Both the position numbers and the translations under genes were made by a program. Below the pieces are notes generated by a model. That model was given only the letters and a program-made list of their open reading frames with translations, was not told where the DNA came from and searched no databases. A stretch of DNA of 60,562 nucleotides from NCBI GenBank assembly GCA_021773435.1, contig JAJFKC010000011.1, forward strand, positions 1 through 60,562, written 5' to 3'. Below are positions 7,801 through 15,378 of this stretch, piece by piece. The DNA comes from Porticoccaceae bacterium. GTDB lineage: Bacteria > Pseudomonadota > Gammaproteobacteria > Pseudomonadales > Porticoccaceae. The number at the start of each line of letters is the position of its first letter. Position 1 is the stretch's first letter.

Positions 7801-9297
7801 TCAGCGGAGGATTTTGATCCATTGCCCGGCTTTGGGTTTGCCGCTGGGGTAATGTCCGTTGATTAGCCGTAACTGTTCTTCGCCATAAGCGCCGAGTCTT
7901 AGCTGAGCTGCCAATTTTTTGTAGGTAGTATTTTCGCGAGCCTTCACGTAATGCAGGGCCATTTGCCGGTCAGCGCCGTTGCCAGCAGAGCTGGGCCGGA
8001 AGCTGGTGATAATGGTTTGCAGCTCGTCGTCATAGGTAGTGCTAACAGTCCTCGAAGTGGTGTCGGAAGAGATTTGGGCCTCATGTTTGTCATCCAGATC
8101 ACCATCGACGTGTTGGCCTGTGAAGACGAAAACGCGGAAGCCGTACTGCAAGATGGCGAGGCGTGTATCAGCTGCGGCGTTTGCCTTTGAGGCTTTTCCT
8201 TCTGAGATGATGCCGGTGTGCCCCTCCAACCGCGCCACGGTAAGCGCCTCGGATTTTTTGATAAATGGCACCTTTAAAACTTTCTTGATGTATTCATCCG
8301 GGGAGTGTTTGGTGCGGGCCTGGATATCGATGACCAGCGTTGCGGTTTTGTCTTCCGAATGGCCGGTGATTTTTGACCCGGTCTGTTTGAATTGCCAGCC
8401 TTCCGGATAATCAAAGGTAAAGGTTTTGGCAGCATCGTAAAAACGATTATCCTGCTGCGCCCGGCCCCGATAATTAACGCCAAAGGCTAGTCCTTCGGTG
8501 GCGACTCGAAACGGTACAACACCGGTATTTTGCTGGCTGGTCGCATTGTCCTTTCCCGCTTGCTTAACAATCTCTAACAGGCGCTTGTCGGTGCGCGGGT
8601 GAGTGGAGAACAGGCCGTGGTAGGTGGGTGGTTTTTTCCCGGCATCCTTAGCCCGAACTTTAGTGAAACGTTCGTGGGCTTTCATTTGTGAGAGCATTTG
8701 AATTACGGCGTCGCCGGGATAACCGGCGCGATTTAGGGTTTTTGCCCCGACGGCATCAGCTTCAAGTTCCATCTCGCGACCGTAGCCGCGAAGCGCGACG
8801 GTGCCCCACATGGCGGTGGCTTCGCCTACCTCTGAGCTGCGTGTCAAGATCGCGAGCACGCCGGCAGCGACACTATTACCGATGTTGGCATTTTGCTGTC
8901 GCGATGGATGGTTTTCGGTCAGATGAGCGATCTCGTGGGCCAGTACCGAGGCTAGCTCAGCTTCGGAATTCATATAAGTGATTAAGCCGCGGTTAATGTA
9001 AATGTAACCGCCGGGAGTGGCGAAGGCGTTTATTTGGGGGTCATCAAGCACCGTGAAGGAGAATTTTTTATCGGGCTCGTTGGAATGCTTTACTAGTCGC
9101 TGGCCGATAGTTGAGATGTAGTCGGTGACTTTCTTATCCTGATAAATTGGGGTTTTGGCGACAACTTCCTCGCGCATCTCTTTGCCAATTTTGGCCGCCT
9201 TTTTGTCTGACATGGCGACAGCTTCAGTTGGCACCAGGGCTGTCGAGCCAGCCAGGGCAAAGATGCAGATAAGCCAAAAGCGGTTGATGGTTTGCAC
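7801..9297 (-). CDS. Exported M48 family metalloprotease
   Basis: A zinc peptidase of the M48 (BepA/LoiP-like) family, about 498 residues, predicted to be periplasmic. An N-terminal signal peptide (hydrophobic core about 7-25, AVA before the mature part) is followed by the catalytic domain with HEIAH (121-125) and the third zinc ligand in ELEAD (Glu177). The C-terminal portion ends in LRLINGHYPSG and GQWIKILR, a short module common at the end of such proteases. The start is uncertain: I use a GTG 13 nt after the previous gene; a TTG at 9321 would overlap it. It is the last gene of the envelope operon and may process or quality-control the operon's lipoproteins, or outer-membrane proteins generally, as BepA does. 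Confidence 0.85.
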   Translation of the reverse strand: MQTINRFWLICIFALAGSTALVPTEAVAMSDKKAAKIGKEMREEVVAKTPIYQDKKVTDYISTIGQRLVKHSNEPDKKFSFTVLDDPQINAFATPGGYIYINRGLITYMNSEAELASVLAHEIAHLTENHPSRQQNANIGNSVAAGVLAILTRSSEVGEATAMWGTVALRGYGREMELEADAVGAKTLNRAGYPGDAVIQMLSQMKAHERFTKVRAKDAGKKPPTYHGLFSTHPRTDKRLLEIVKQAGKDNATSQQNTGVVPFRVATEGLAFGVNYRGRAQQDNRFYDAAKTFTFDYPEGWQFKQTGSKITGHSEDKTATLVIDIQARTKHSPDEYIKKVLKVPFIKKSEALTVARLEGHTGIISEGKASKANAAADTRLAILQYGFRVFVFTGQHVDGDLDDKHEAQISSDTTSRTVSTTYDDELQTIITSFRPSSAGNGADRQMALHYVKARENTTYKKLAAQLRLGAYGEEQLRLINGHYPSGKPKAGQWIKILR

Positions 9298-9310
9298 AGT
9301 GTAGTAGTCT

Positions 9311-9982
9311 CTAGCTGGCAAAGAACGTTTTCAGTTGATCGCCAATGCCTTCGCAGGCCTGATCCTGCACCTGGGCGATAATGGGTATGGGTAGGCCAAT
9401 GGCGATCATGTAGGAGGAGCCTTTGGCGTTGACTTTGACGCGACCATTTTCGGTAATGCTGTTGAGATCCCAGATGATGGCTTCGTAGACCGCCTCTTTT
9501 TCCCAGGTGGCAAAGCCAAAACAACCGCCACCTCCGGGGCCAATAGCACAGCTGACAGAGCCTTCCTTATCTGTGGTCTGTGTGCTGCCATCTATCCAGA
9601 TCATATAGCGAATGTTTTGTGCGTGAATGGGTTTGGCTATCATCGGTTCGTTAAGCATTTTGTTGAGGCGTTTTAAGCCCAGGGGTGCGGTGCGGGGTTC
9701 GAACCAGGGATAAACTGAATCCATAAAGGCCGGTTCACTGATGACGCCAATGTTCTTGCCCTTGACCAGTCTTTTACCGATGCAGGCAATAAAATCGGGT
9801 TCAGTCTCATAGTCACTGTAATGACGGCGACCGAGCACCACGATATTGTCACTGCCCGTCAAATTAAGTTTGAGATTGGTTTCGTGATATTTATCGACTG
9901 TCGTTGTGGTGCAGCTTGTCGAAAATATAAGAAACAGAGCGGCGGCTATATAAGCAGTGGTTAAAGAGAGCTGACTGTTCAT
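9311..9982 (-). CDS. Predicted lipoprotein, function unknown
   Basis: A 223-residue protein with a lipoprotein signal peptide (hydrophobic core 10-20, lipobox STSC with Cys24). I do not recognise a family. Visible features: a GGGGCFGF glycine-rich stretch containing a second cysteine pair, an IWIDGSTQT segment, and a predominantly beta-strand pattern consistent with a small periplasmic sandwich. Its ATG overlaps the stop of the preceding lipoprotein gene (ATGA), indicating coupled translation and probably a physical partnership. Residue 25 after the lipid-bearing Cys is Thr, not Asp, so outer-membrane sorting is expected. It belongs to the unrecognised envelope operon. Confidence 0.75.
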   Translation of the reverse strand: MNSQLSLTTAYIAAALFLIFSTSCTTTTVDKYHETNLKLNLTGSDNIVVLGRRHYSDYETEPDFIACIGKRLVKGKNIGVISEPAFMDSVYPWFEPRTAPLGLKRLNKMLNEPMIAKPIHAQNIRYMIWIDGSTQTTDKEGSVSCAIGPGGGGCFGFATWEKEAVYEAIIWDLNSITENGRVKVNAKGSSYMIAIGLPIPIIAQVQDQACEGIGDQLKTFFAS

Positions 9983-10611
9983 AGAGCTACGTGGCTCTGT
10001 CCACCGCTACGCAGACGTTTGCCGTCGAGCCACTGACTTATTTCTGGCACCCGAGCAAAGCCGATAATAAAGTGAGCACCGGCATCGCGAAGCGCCACAA
10101 TTGCTGCCTGGTTGAGCGCTTCGCCATCTGATTTGAGAAATTTTGTCGGTGTTTTACCGTAGGCGGTCATTATCCAGTCAGCGATTGGCTCGCCGTCCGG
10201 GCCGAACACTTGCAGGTTGTATTTGATCCACACCTCGAAAACCTTGAGCTGGCTAGAGTAGGGGATGGAGATTTGTACATCTTCCACATTAGGCACAACG
10301 ATGAGATCAGCTTTGCTAGAAGTCGGCATGGCATCGGCGACGGTGGTTGCTTCGAACATGCTATTGGCGACTACGGTAAACAGGTCGACCTGAGTTTGAC
10401 CCACCGCAATGCTGACTTCCTTGCCTTCGTAAACTTCAAATTTGTAGGTGCGAAAGGCATTGTCGAATACCAGCACCGAATTAATGGGTAGCTGTTCGCT
10501 GATGGCTCTGGGGAAGGCGCCGGTCACTTCAATATGGGTTGCACAGCTTGCCAGGGCAAACAGCGCTGTCAGCGTTATTGCGTTGAGCGATGATTTTATT
10601 TGAATGCTCAT
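9979..10611 (-). CDS. Predicted lipoprotein, function unknown
   Basis: A 210-residue predicted lipoprotein (lipobox LASC, Cys23) followed by a mixed alpha/beta domain. The segments SVLVFDNAFRTYKF, ADLIVVPNVEDVQISIP and FEVWIKYNLQVFGPDGE alternate in the manner of periplasmic lipoproteins that form beta-sheet platforms (LptE- or CsgG-like folds), but I cannot assign a family. The stop overlaps the start of the next lipoprotein gene by four bases. It lies directly downstream of the vWA genes, so a role in docking the periplasmic vWA domains to the outer membrane is possible but purely inferred. Confidence 0.75.
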   Translation of the reverse strand: MSIQIKSSLNAITLTALFALASCATHIEVTGAFPRAISEQLPINSVLVFDNAFRTYKFEVYEGKEVSIAVGQTQVDLFTVVANSMFEATTVADAMPTSSKADLIVVPNVEDVQISIPYSSQLKVFEVWIKYNLQVFGPDGEPIADWIMTAYGKTPTKFLKSDGEALNQAAIVALRDAGAHFIIGFARVPEISQWLDGKRLRSGGQSHVAL

Positions 10612-10673
10612 TATTGCGTTGCCAGATGGGTACTCACAAACAATGCCGTCCTGCTGGTTTTGCCTGGGTGAAT

Positions 10674-11657
10674 TTAATTAAGGCTATTTAAGCCGACGAA
10701 GGTTCCACCGTTACGATAGCTTAGTTCGCGCATCAATGCTGCGAATCGTCCCGCCCGTTTCGGATTGCCACCAGAGGCAAAGTGAACCGGAAAGCCAACG
10801 GTGTGTATACGTACCAGGCGATTATTGCTGCGTCTGGTCGCGTTAAGCTGATCAACGGTTTTGACGACCCGGTGAATGGAGCCACCGCTAAAATCGTCGC
10901 CAAACACATAAAGGCTCACTTTCTTACCGGGTGCGTAGAAGGTTTTTATCGCACTTTGTATACCCTCTACGGGGCTGGAGTTGCTGTAGGCCGACCAGGT
11001 ATTTAAACCACTGATAATCGATGTGCGGATATTGGTGGTGTCGGGTATCCATTTGCCGCGATAACTGGGGAACATATAGGCACCCATATCGTTCATGATT
11101 TGAATACCTTTAACCTCAGGGTAAATGTCGAGGATATTGATCATTTCCTGGCGAACCCGGGACCAGGCAAATTCGACCATACTGCCGGACGTGTCGATAA
11201 TAAAAACGATATATTCGCTGTCCACGGGAATACCACCGATCAACTGATTGTCTTTTGTTGGTTGTTTGGCGGACAGTCGTGCCATCTCCTCCTGAAGTAT
11301 TTGTAAGGCCAGGGCCATCTGGTCACTTTCGGTTGTATCGGGCTGGGCATCCTTGTCGAGTTGTTTGTTGACGCTGGCTAGTTGCGCCTGCAAGCGAGAG
11401 ATGCGCAGTTGTAAATCGGTTAATTGTTGCTGTTTGCTGATCAGATCGCGGTGAAGAACCTTTTGATCGCCGCGCAATTCAAACAATTGTTCCTGTAGCG
11501 CGACAAGATTGTGTTGCTCCGGTTCGCCCTCTTCGACGGCGCTAAATTCAACAGTCTTGGCAATCAACATCAGCAGGACGATGGCACCGAAGCCACAACT
11601 GATAACATCAAGAAAAGAGATGCTGATCTCCGGTGCCGGTCGTCTTCTAAGTTTCAT
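10674..11657 (-). CDS. Membrane-anchored vWA protein with ExbD-like helix (copy 2)
   Basis: A 327-residue protein: short basic N-terminus (KLRRR), one membrane helix (about 14-36) opening with SFLDVISCGFGA, a coiled coil (about 45-135), then a von Willebrand A domain with the MIDAS motif DTSGSM (Asp155) and FGDD further on. Asp17 in the helix aligns with the proton-carrying Asp of TolR/ExbD (PYIDVML in the TolR of this same genome). The neighbouring gene has the same layout. I infer an ExbD/MotB-like stator partner for the ExbB-type channel encoded at 14207, with a metal-dependent adhesion domain in the periplasm. The start is the ATG with GGAGAC upstream; a TTG two codons earlier is less likely. 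Confidence 0.85.
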   Translation of the reverse strand: MKLRRRPAPEISISFLDVISCGFGAIVLLMLIAKTVEFSAVEEGEPEQHNLVALQEQLFELRGDQKVLHRDLISKQQQLTDLQLRISRLQAQLASVNKQLDKDAQPDTTESDQMALALQILQEEMARLSAKQPTKDNQLIGGIPVDSEYIVFIIDTSGSMVEFAWSRVRQEMINILDIYPEVKGIQIMNDMGAYMFPSYRGKWIPDTTNIRTSIISGLNTWSAYSNSSPVEGIQSAIKTFYAPGKKVSLYVFGDDFSGGSIHRVVKTVDQLNATRRSNNRLVRIHTVGFPVHFASGGNPKRAGRFAALMRELSYRNGGTFVGLNSLN

Positions 11658-11718
11658 TAACAAGTCTCCGGGCTAAGTTTCGGAGCCTGATCTTATGGTC
11701 GTGCCACATGGTCGTCCT

Positions 11719-12801
11719 TCATGGCCAGTCCCTGGCCGGGCTTAGAAAAGCGCCGCGAGAGTTAACGGCCAGTGTCCAGAACAAAGCGGCAGCAGCGGCA
11801 TCGCCCTCCATGGGAAACAGAATAACGTTGACTGGAACGCCTTTGGCTAGCACTTTTACCGCCTCATTAAATAAACTGCTGCGTGCCTGACTGGATACGG
11901 TGCTTTTTTTTGGGGCAGATTGTCCCTGCGTCGGCAGGCCGTCGGTAATGACAAAGACATTATCAGGTCGCAGAGAAAACTGGTTGGTGGTTTGAAAGGC
12001 GTGATAAAGACTGGTGCCATTTTCCGGGATCGTGCGCTGCAGTTGTTCGATGCCTTCATCCAGCGTTGCAGCGTCAGAGGCGTCGAGCCACTGCCCCGCG
12101 GTGTTCGGTAATAAGGCGCTGGCTTTGGTGTTGAATGTGTAGATTTGATAACGGCTATCATCGGGTAATTGTGCGACCAGCCATTCCACCGTGCGCACTG
12201 CCCGTTGCCATTTGGCAGATTTGCGCTTGATGCTATCGGCCATGTTGCGCCGCCGGATCACATTAACGATTTTATTTGCCAGCATACTCGCAGAGCTATC
12301 AACCAGGATCAGCACCCGCCGGCCACCGAGCTTGAGGCCGGTTAGATATTGACGATCACCGTCGCCCAGAAATTTGCGGGTGTTATCGCCACTCCCGGCA
12401 TCTTGTAGCAGCGCGGTCTCGTTCTTGAGTTCTTCAACCTGTTTGCGTAGCAGTGCGACTTGTTCTTCTGGATCGACCTGCGCATTCAGTTCGAGTTTGC
12501 GCTGGTTGAGGTCATCCAGTGCTCGCTCGGATTGGCCTCGTGCGTCGAGAATCCTGTTCCCCATACTATCGAGACTATTACGTAACTCAACTAACTCCAG
12601 TTGGCCAATACGAATATCCTCGGTTAACCAACGGGCCTCGGCGTTCATCGTGCTATCACTATCCAGAGCCGTGCTTGCATCGTGTTTCAAAATAAGAAAT
12701 AACAGAGTGACCGCACCAAAGCCACAGGCCATTATGTCGAGAAACGACAGGCTAAAGGTGCTGACATGGCGTCGCTCCCGGCCCAGTCGGGTGTTGACCA
12801 A
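11719..12801 (-). CDS. Membrane-anchored vWA protein with ExbD-like helix (copy 1)
   Basis: A 360-residue protein built like its neighbour: basic N-terminus, one membrane helix (about 17-38) with SFLDIMACGFGA, coiled coil (about 50-135), and a vWA domain with DSSASM (Asp168), NGTSLYHA and ITDGLPT supplying a complete MIDAS. Asp22 sits at the ExbD/TolR proton-site position. The two vWA proteins share the helix motif but differ strongly in the vWA domain, suggesting a heterodimer instead of a recent duplication. The start is TTG: no ATG lies before the helix, and GAGG overlaps the end of the previous gene. The gene begins 1 nt after the stop of the actin-like gene, implying coupling. Confidence 0.85.
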   Translation of the reverse strand: MVNTRLGRERRHVSTFSLSFLDIMACGFGAVTLLFLILKHDASTALDSDSTMNAEARWLTEDIRIGQLELVELRNSLDSMGNRILDARGQSERALDDLNQRKLELNAQVDPEEQVALLRKQVEELKNETALLQDAGSGDNTRKFLGDGDRQYLTGLKLGGRRVLILVDSSASMLANKIVNVIRRRNMADSIKRKSAKWQRAVRTVEWLVAQLPDDSRYQIYTFNTKASALLPNTAGQWLDASDAATLDEGIEQLQRTIPENGTSLYHAFQTTNQFSLRPDNVFVITDGLPTQGQSAPKKSTVSSQARSSLFNEAVKVLAKGVPVNVILFPMEGDAAAAALFWTLAVNSRGAFLSPARDWP

Positions 12802-12802
12802 T

Positions 12803-14161
12803 TTAAAGTACCTCGATAAGGGTCATTGTCTCGTCGCCCAACGTAATGATATCGCCAATGCCGAGATGATTAGCGTCACCCTGATAATTTTGAGGGGCAG
12901 TGCCGTCTGGCTTTGACAGACATAATTTATTGTCCTCAAGCTTTAAGATAAGGGCGTCATGCATGCTTTCAGGGATGGGCTTGTTACCCGCCAATGTTTC
13001 TATTGTGGCTTCATAGGGAGGCTCGTCGGGCAAAGACAGCTGCAGTGCCTCGCCAATAAGATATGCCTGATGTTGGTAGAGCACGTGGGTCGGTAAATGT
13101 TGTTGGTCTGCGGTTTCAAGACTGGTCTCAGCTGGTTTTTCTGGTAGGTCTGGTTGGTATGTCGGTAGGGCAGTGACAAAGACCAGTTGATCACTGCGCA
13201 TAGCAATGCGCTCCAGGTTCTCCAGGCAGGCTTTGATGGTTGCGTCTTTAGTGAGTGTTGTGCTTCCCTGAATATAATCTTCAGCACCCGGTAGTTCAGC
13301 CACTCGATGGCTAAGCAATATGGCGTCGGCTTGTTTTTCTCTGGCCACCGCATCGGCCAGTCGTTGCCAGCGTTGATGGCTGGCGGCAATCAATTCCTTA
13401 CGCAGTATATTGAGTCGAAAATTGCCTTGTTTAGCGGATAATTCCACCGCGATTTCCGGTGCGCTACGCAATTGATTTAACCATTCGGGCAGTAAATCGC
13501 GCAGCTGTTGTTCGCCATGGGCTGTATGCAAAGGATCGTAGCGATACTCGCTAATAAATTTATCGGCGATAAAATGTGCCCAATTATCGTAAAAACCCTT
13601 TAGGGAAATATCCGGGTAGGGGTTGGCATGAATACGGGACACCTCAGCCCCAATAGCCATACGGGTGATAACGGCGGTATGGAGCTGTATGTCGATATGG
13701 AGGGCTTCACCGCTAGGTGCTTCACCACCACGGACTTCACTACCCAAATTTAACTGAGAGCTTGCGGCTACTGCCGCATCAACCAGACCCAGGGCGTCGA
13801 AAGGTAGGGCTTTAACCAGGCCGAGCAATATACTCAACTGGTCAGCGCTGGTATTGCCGGGCAGGGCAAAAATAATTTGCTCTGGTTTGTTCAAGTTGTG
13901 ATAGAGCGCCTGCAATTGTGCGTAGGCCAAATCCGCATGGTGGCGGGCCTGACCATTGGCACCTGCCAGGGGGGATAAATTGAGCTGGTGCCAGTATTGA
14001 TTATGACTTTGCTGGGGCAATAGCCAGGTTTTTTGCAGGGCTTCAGTGCCGGTGATCACCCCTTGCCGAGTCAGCAGCGCATGGCCCGATGCCACGGTCG
14101 AGACCTCGCCGTGTTGGCCGAGTATGGCGCTGTCATTTAGATCAATGATTGCGATAGACAA
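12803..14161 (-). CDS. Degenerate actin/Hsp70-like protein with FHA-like tail
   Basis: A 452-residue predicted cytoplasmic protein with no signal peptide. It resembles the actin/Hsp70 ATPase fold: AIIDLNDSAI (4-13) at the phosphate-1 position, LPFDALGLVDAAVAAS in the middle (a typical post-phosphate helix), HIDIQLHTAVI at the phosphate-2 position, and ADAILLSHRVAELPGAEDYI like the adenosine motif. The usual glycines of these loops are largely replaced, so nucleotide binding may be weak or lost. The last 50 residues (LKLEDNKLCLSKPDG, then GIGDIITLGD) look like the end of an FHA-type beta sandwich. TTG start with GGAG 6 nt upstream. It sits between the ExbB-like and vWA genes, so it may be a cytoplasmic regulator or scaffold of the motor. 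The fold call is my inference. Confidence 0.7.
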   Translation of the reverse strand: MSIAIIDLNDSAILGQHGEVSTVASGHALLTRQGVITGTEALQKTWLLPQQSHNQYWHQLNLSPLAGANGQARHHADLAYAQLQALYHNLNKPEQIIFALPGNTSADQLSILLGLVKALPFDALGLVDAAVAASSQLNLGSEVRGGEAPSGEALHIDIQLHTAVITRMAIGAEVSRIHANPYPDISLKGFYDNWAHFIADKFISEYRYDPLHTAHGEQQLRDLLPEWLNQLRSAPEIAVELSAKQGNFRLNILRKELIAASHQRWQRLADAVAREKQADAILLSHRVAELPGAEDYIQGSTTLTKDATIKACLENLERIAMRSDQLVFVTALPTYQPDLPEKPAETSLETADQQHLPTHVLYQHQAYLIGEALQLSLPDEPPYEATIETLAGNKPIPESMHDALILKLEDNKLCLSKPDGTAPQNYQGDANHLGIGDIITLGDETMTLIEVL

Positions 14162-14206
14162 ATTGATCTCCGCTGATTTGTGACAAAAATATCTATGATT
14201 TGAGCT

Positions 14207-15004
14207 TTATTCGGTTTTTAGGTGGCGCAGCAGGTTTTGGTCACAATAATTGTGGCTATCTAACACCAGGCGTTCCTGCATCAATTGCAGTTGATGCATA
14301 AAAAACATCACCACAATGCTGATGACCAAAGCGATAAATGTGGAGTTAAATGCCACACCAAGGCTGGAGGTGACACCGACAATATCCCCTGCCACCGCTC
14401 GGTGTGCCTGACCAAGCGCCTCACCAATACCTCTGACCGTGCCGATAAAACCAATGGACGGAATCGCCCAGGCGATATAGCGCACCATGGCCAATTCAGA
14501 ATCTAGCTTGTCTGATTCGATAGAGCAGATGTCGCCGATGGCACCGGAGACATCCTGAATATTGTGGGTGGAACTAAAGCGCTGTAGGCCAGCCAACAAG
14601 GCGCGGGGTAGTAGATAACTTTGCTGCTCGTCGGGCAGGGCCTGTAGTGGTCGTGATAACTGTCGGGCATCATCGGGCAATATTCGACTGCCCTCACTGA
14701 CCTGCAATAAAGGCTGAAGTAGGAGACGACGTTCGCCAACACTGCGCCGGGCTTTGTAGCCCATAATGGCCGTCGCCCAAAGCATTAAGATAAAGCAGGA
14801 CTCCTGCTCGTAATCTTTAACCACAATGGAAAATGTACGCTCTGTAATAATTGTTTCACCGGCGGCTTCCCGCGCCAGCCTGTCCTCCATAATGGCGGCG
14901 GCGTTGGGGCGGATAATAGCCACGTAAAGCGTGTGTACAACGATAATTGCAGCAAGGAGTGCAAATAGTTGGTAAAGAAATTCTGAGGCGGGCCTGGTTT
15001 TCAT
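14207..15004 (-). CDS. MotA/TolQ/ExbB family proton channel protein
   Basis: A 265-residue inner-membrane protein with four predicted membrane helices (about 9-31, 68-84, 173-195, 209-237). The third begins IPSIGFIGTVRGIGEALG, the ExbB/TolQ signature (GTVRGI at 188-193); the fourth holds VTSSLGVAFNSTFIALV, with Thr212/Ser213 where TolQ has pore-lining hydroxyls. It differs from TolQ of this genome (33221) in a longer first periplasmic loop and a charged cytoplasmic loop. It would form the pentameric channel of a 5:2 proton-driven motor; the two vWA proteins encoded downstream carry the matching helix. Start ATG with GGATGAG just before. No TolR/ExbD of normal type lies in the operon, which makes the vWA proteins the only candidates. 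Confidence 0.85.
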   Translation of the reverse strand: MKTRPASEFLYQLFALLAAIIVVHTLYVAIIRPNAAAIMEDRLAREAAGETIITERTFSIVVKDYEQESCFILMLWATAIMGYKARRSVGERRLLLQPLLQVSEGSRILPDDARQLSRPLQALPDEQQSYLLPRALLAGLQRFSSTHNIQDVSGAIGDICSIESDKLDSELAMVRYIAWAIPSIGFIGTVRGIGEALGQAHRAVAGDIVGVTSSLGVAFNSTFIALVISIVVMFFMHQLQLMQERLVLDSHNYCDQNLLRHLKTE

Positions 15005-15040
15005 ATCTCATCCAAATAATTATGAATATCTTATAATACA

Positions 15041-15063
15041 TTGATATATACACTATATATCAA
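15041..15063 (-). other. AT-rich hairpin overlapping a stop codon
   Basis: A perfect 10-bp inverted repeat (ttgatatata / tatatatcaa) with a 3-nt loop. It contains the stop codon of the small Ser-rich gene and lies 37 nt upstream of the ExbB-like start. It has no T-run after it, so it is more likely an RNA-stability or translation-tuning element than a terminator. Confidence 0.5.
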
Positions 15064-15376
15064 CTGGAAATGGGACTGAGTAGTCTTCCAGAATTTGTTC
15101 GGAAGGTTTGAAGTCGCGAGGGCTGCTACGACGAGGTTTTGTGACTAACGACGATGATTCTACTGGTTTTGGACTCGAAGACTTTGCCTTCGATGATGCT
15201 GCGTTGGTCAGATTTTCGGAGGTTTTCAATGCTTCCCCTTGTGAAGAACCGGAAACTACCTGACTGGTATCCGATATCTGCTCCTCAGCAATGACACGCC
15301 CGACGGCTAGCCCAAAACTTACCACGCTTATGCCAGTGACGACCAATATGCTGAGTTGACGGATTAGTCTCATCAT
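15053..15376 (-). CDS. Small Ser-rich single-pass membrane protein
   Basis: A 107-residue protein with one hydrophobic helix (about 7-27, LSILVVTGISVVSFGLAVG) that is either a signal peptide or a membrane anchor, followed by a low-complexity Ser/Lys/Pro tail ending in a short conserved-looking stretch, EDYSVPFPVDI. No family recognised. The start is an ATG two bases after the stop of the PEGA/SUMF1 gene, and a second ATG follows at once. The frame is open 35 codons upstream, but that part overlaps the preceding coding sequence. Its place directly before the ExbB-like gene suggests an accessory subunit. Confidence 0.7.
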   Translation of the reverse strand: MMRLIRQLSILVVTGISVVSFGLAVGRVIAEEQISDTSQVVSGSSQGEALKTSENLTNAASSKAKSSSPKPVESSSLVTKPRRSSPRDFKPSEQILEDYSVPFPVDI

Positions 15377-15378
15377 GG

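Noticed and set aside
10674-12801. MoxR/vWA chaperone pair
   Set aside because: No MoxR-type AAA+ ATPase is present; the vWA proteins have an ExbD-like helix and a coiled coil not found in typical MoxR partners.
12374-12916. 180-codon plus-strand frame opposite the vWA gene
   Set aside because: Low-complexity Ser/Arg/Leu product typical of antisense frames; the minus-strand vWA protein explains the sequence.
10674-15004. Zorya-type phage defence (MotA-like plus stator)
   Set aside because: Zorya has ZorA with a long cytoplasmic tail, ZorB with an OmpA-like domain, and ZorC/D or ZorE nucleases or helicases. Here the stators carry vWA domains and no nuclease or helicase is present.
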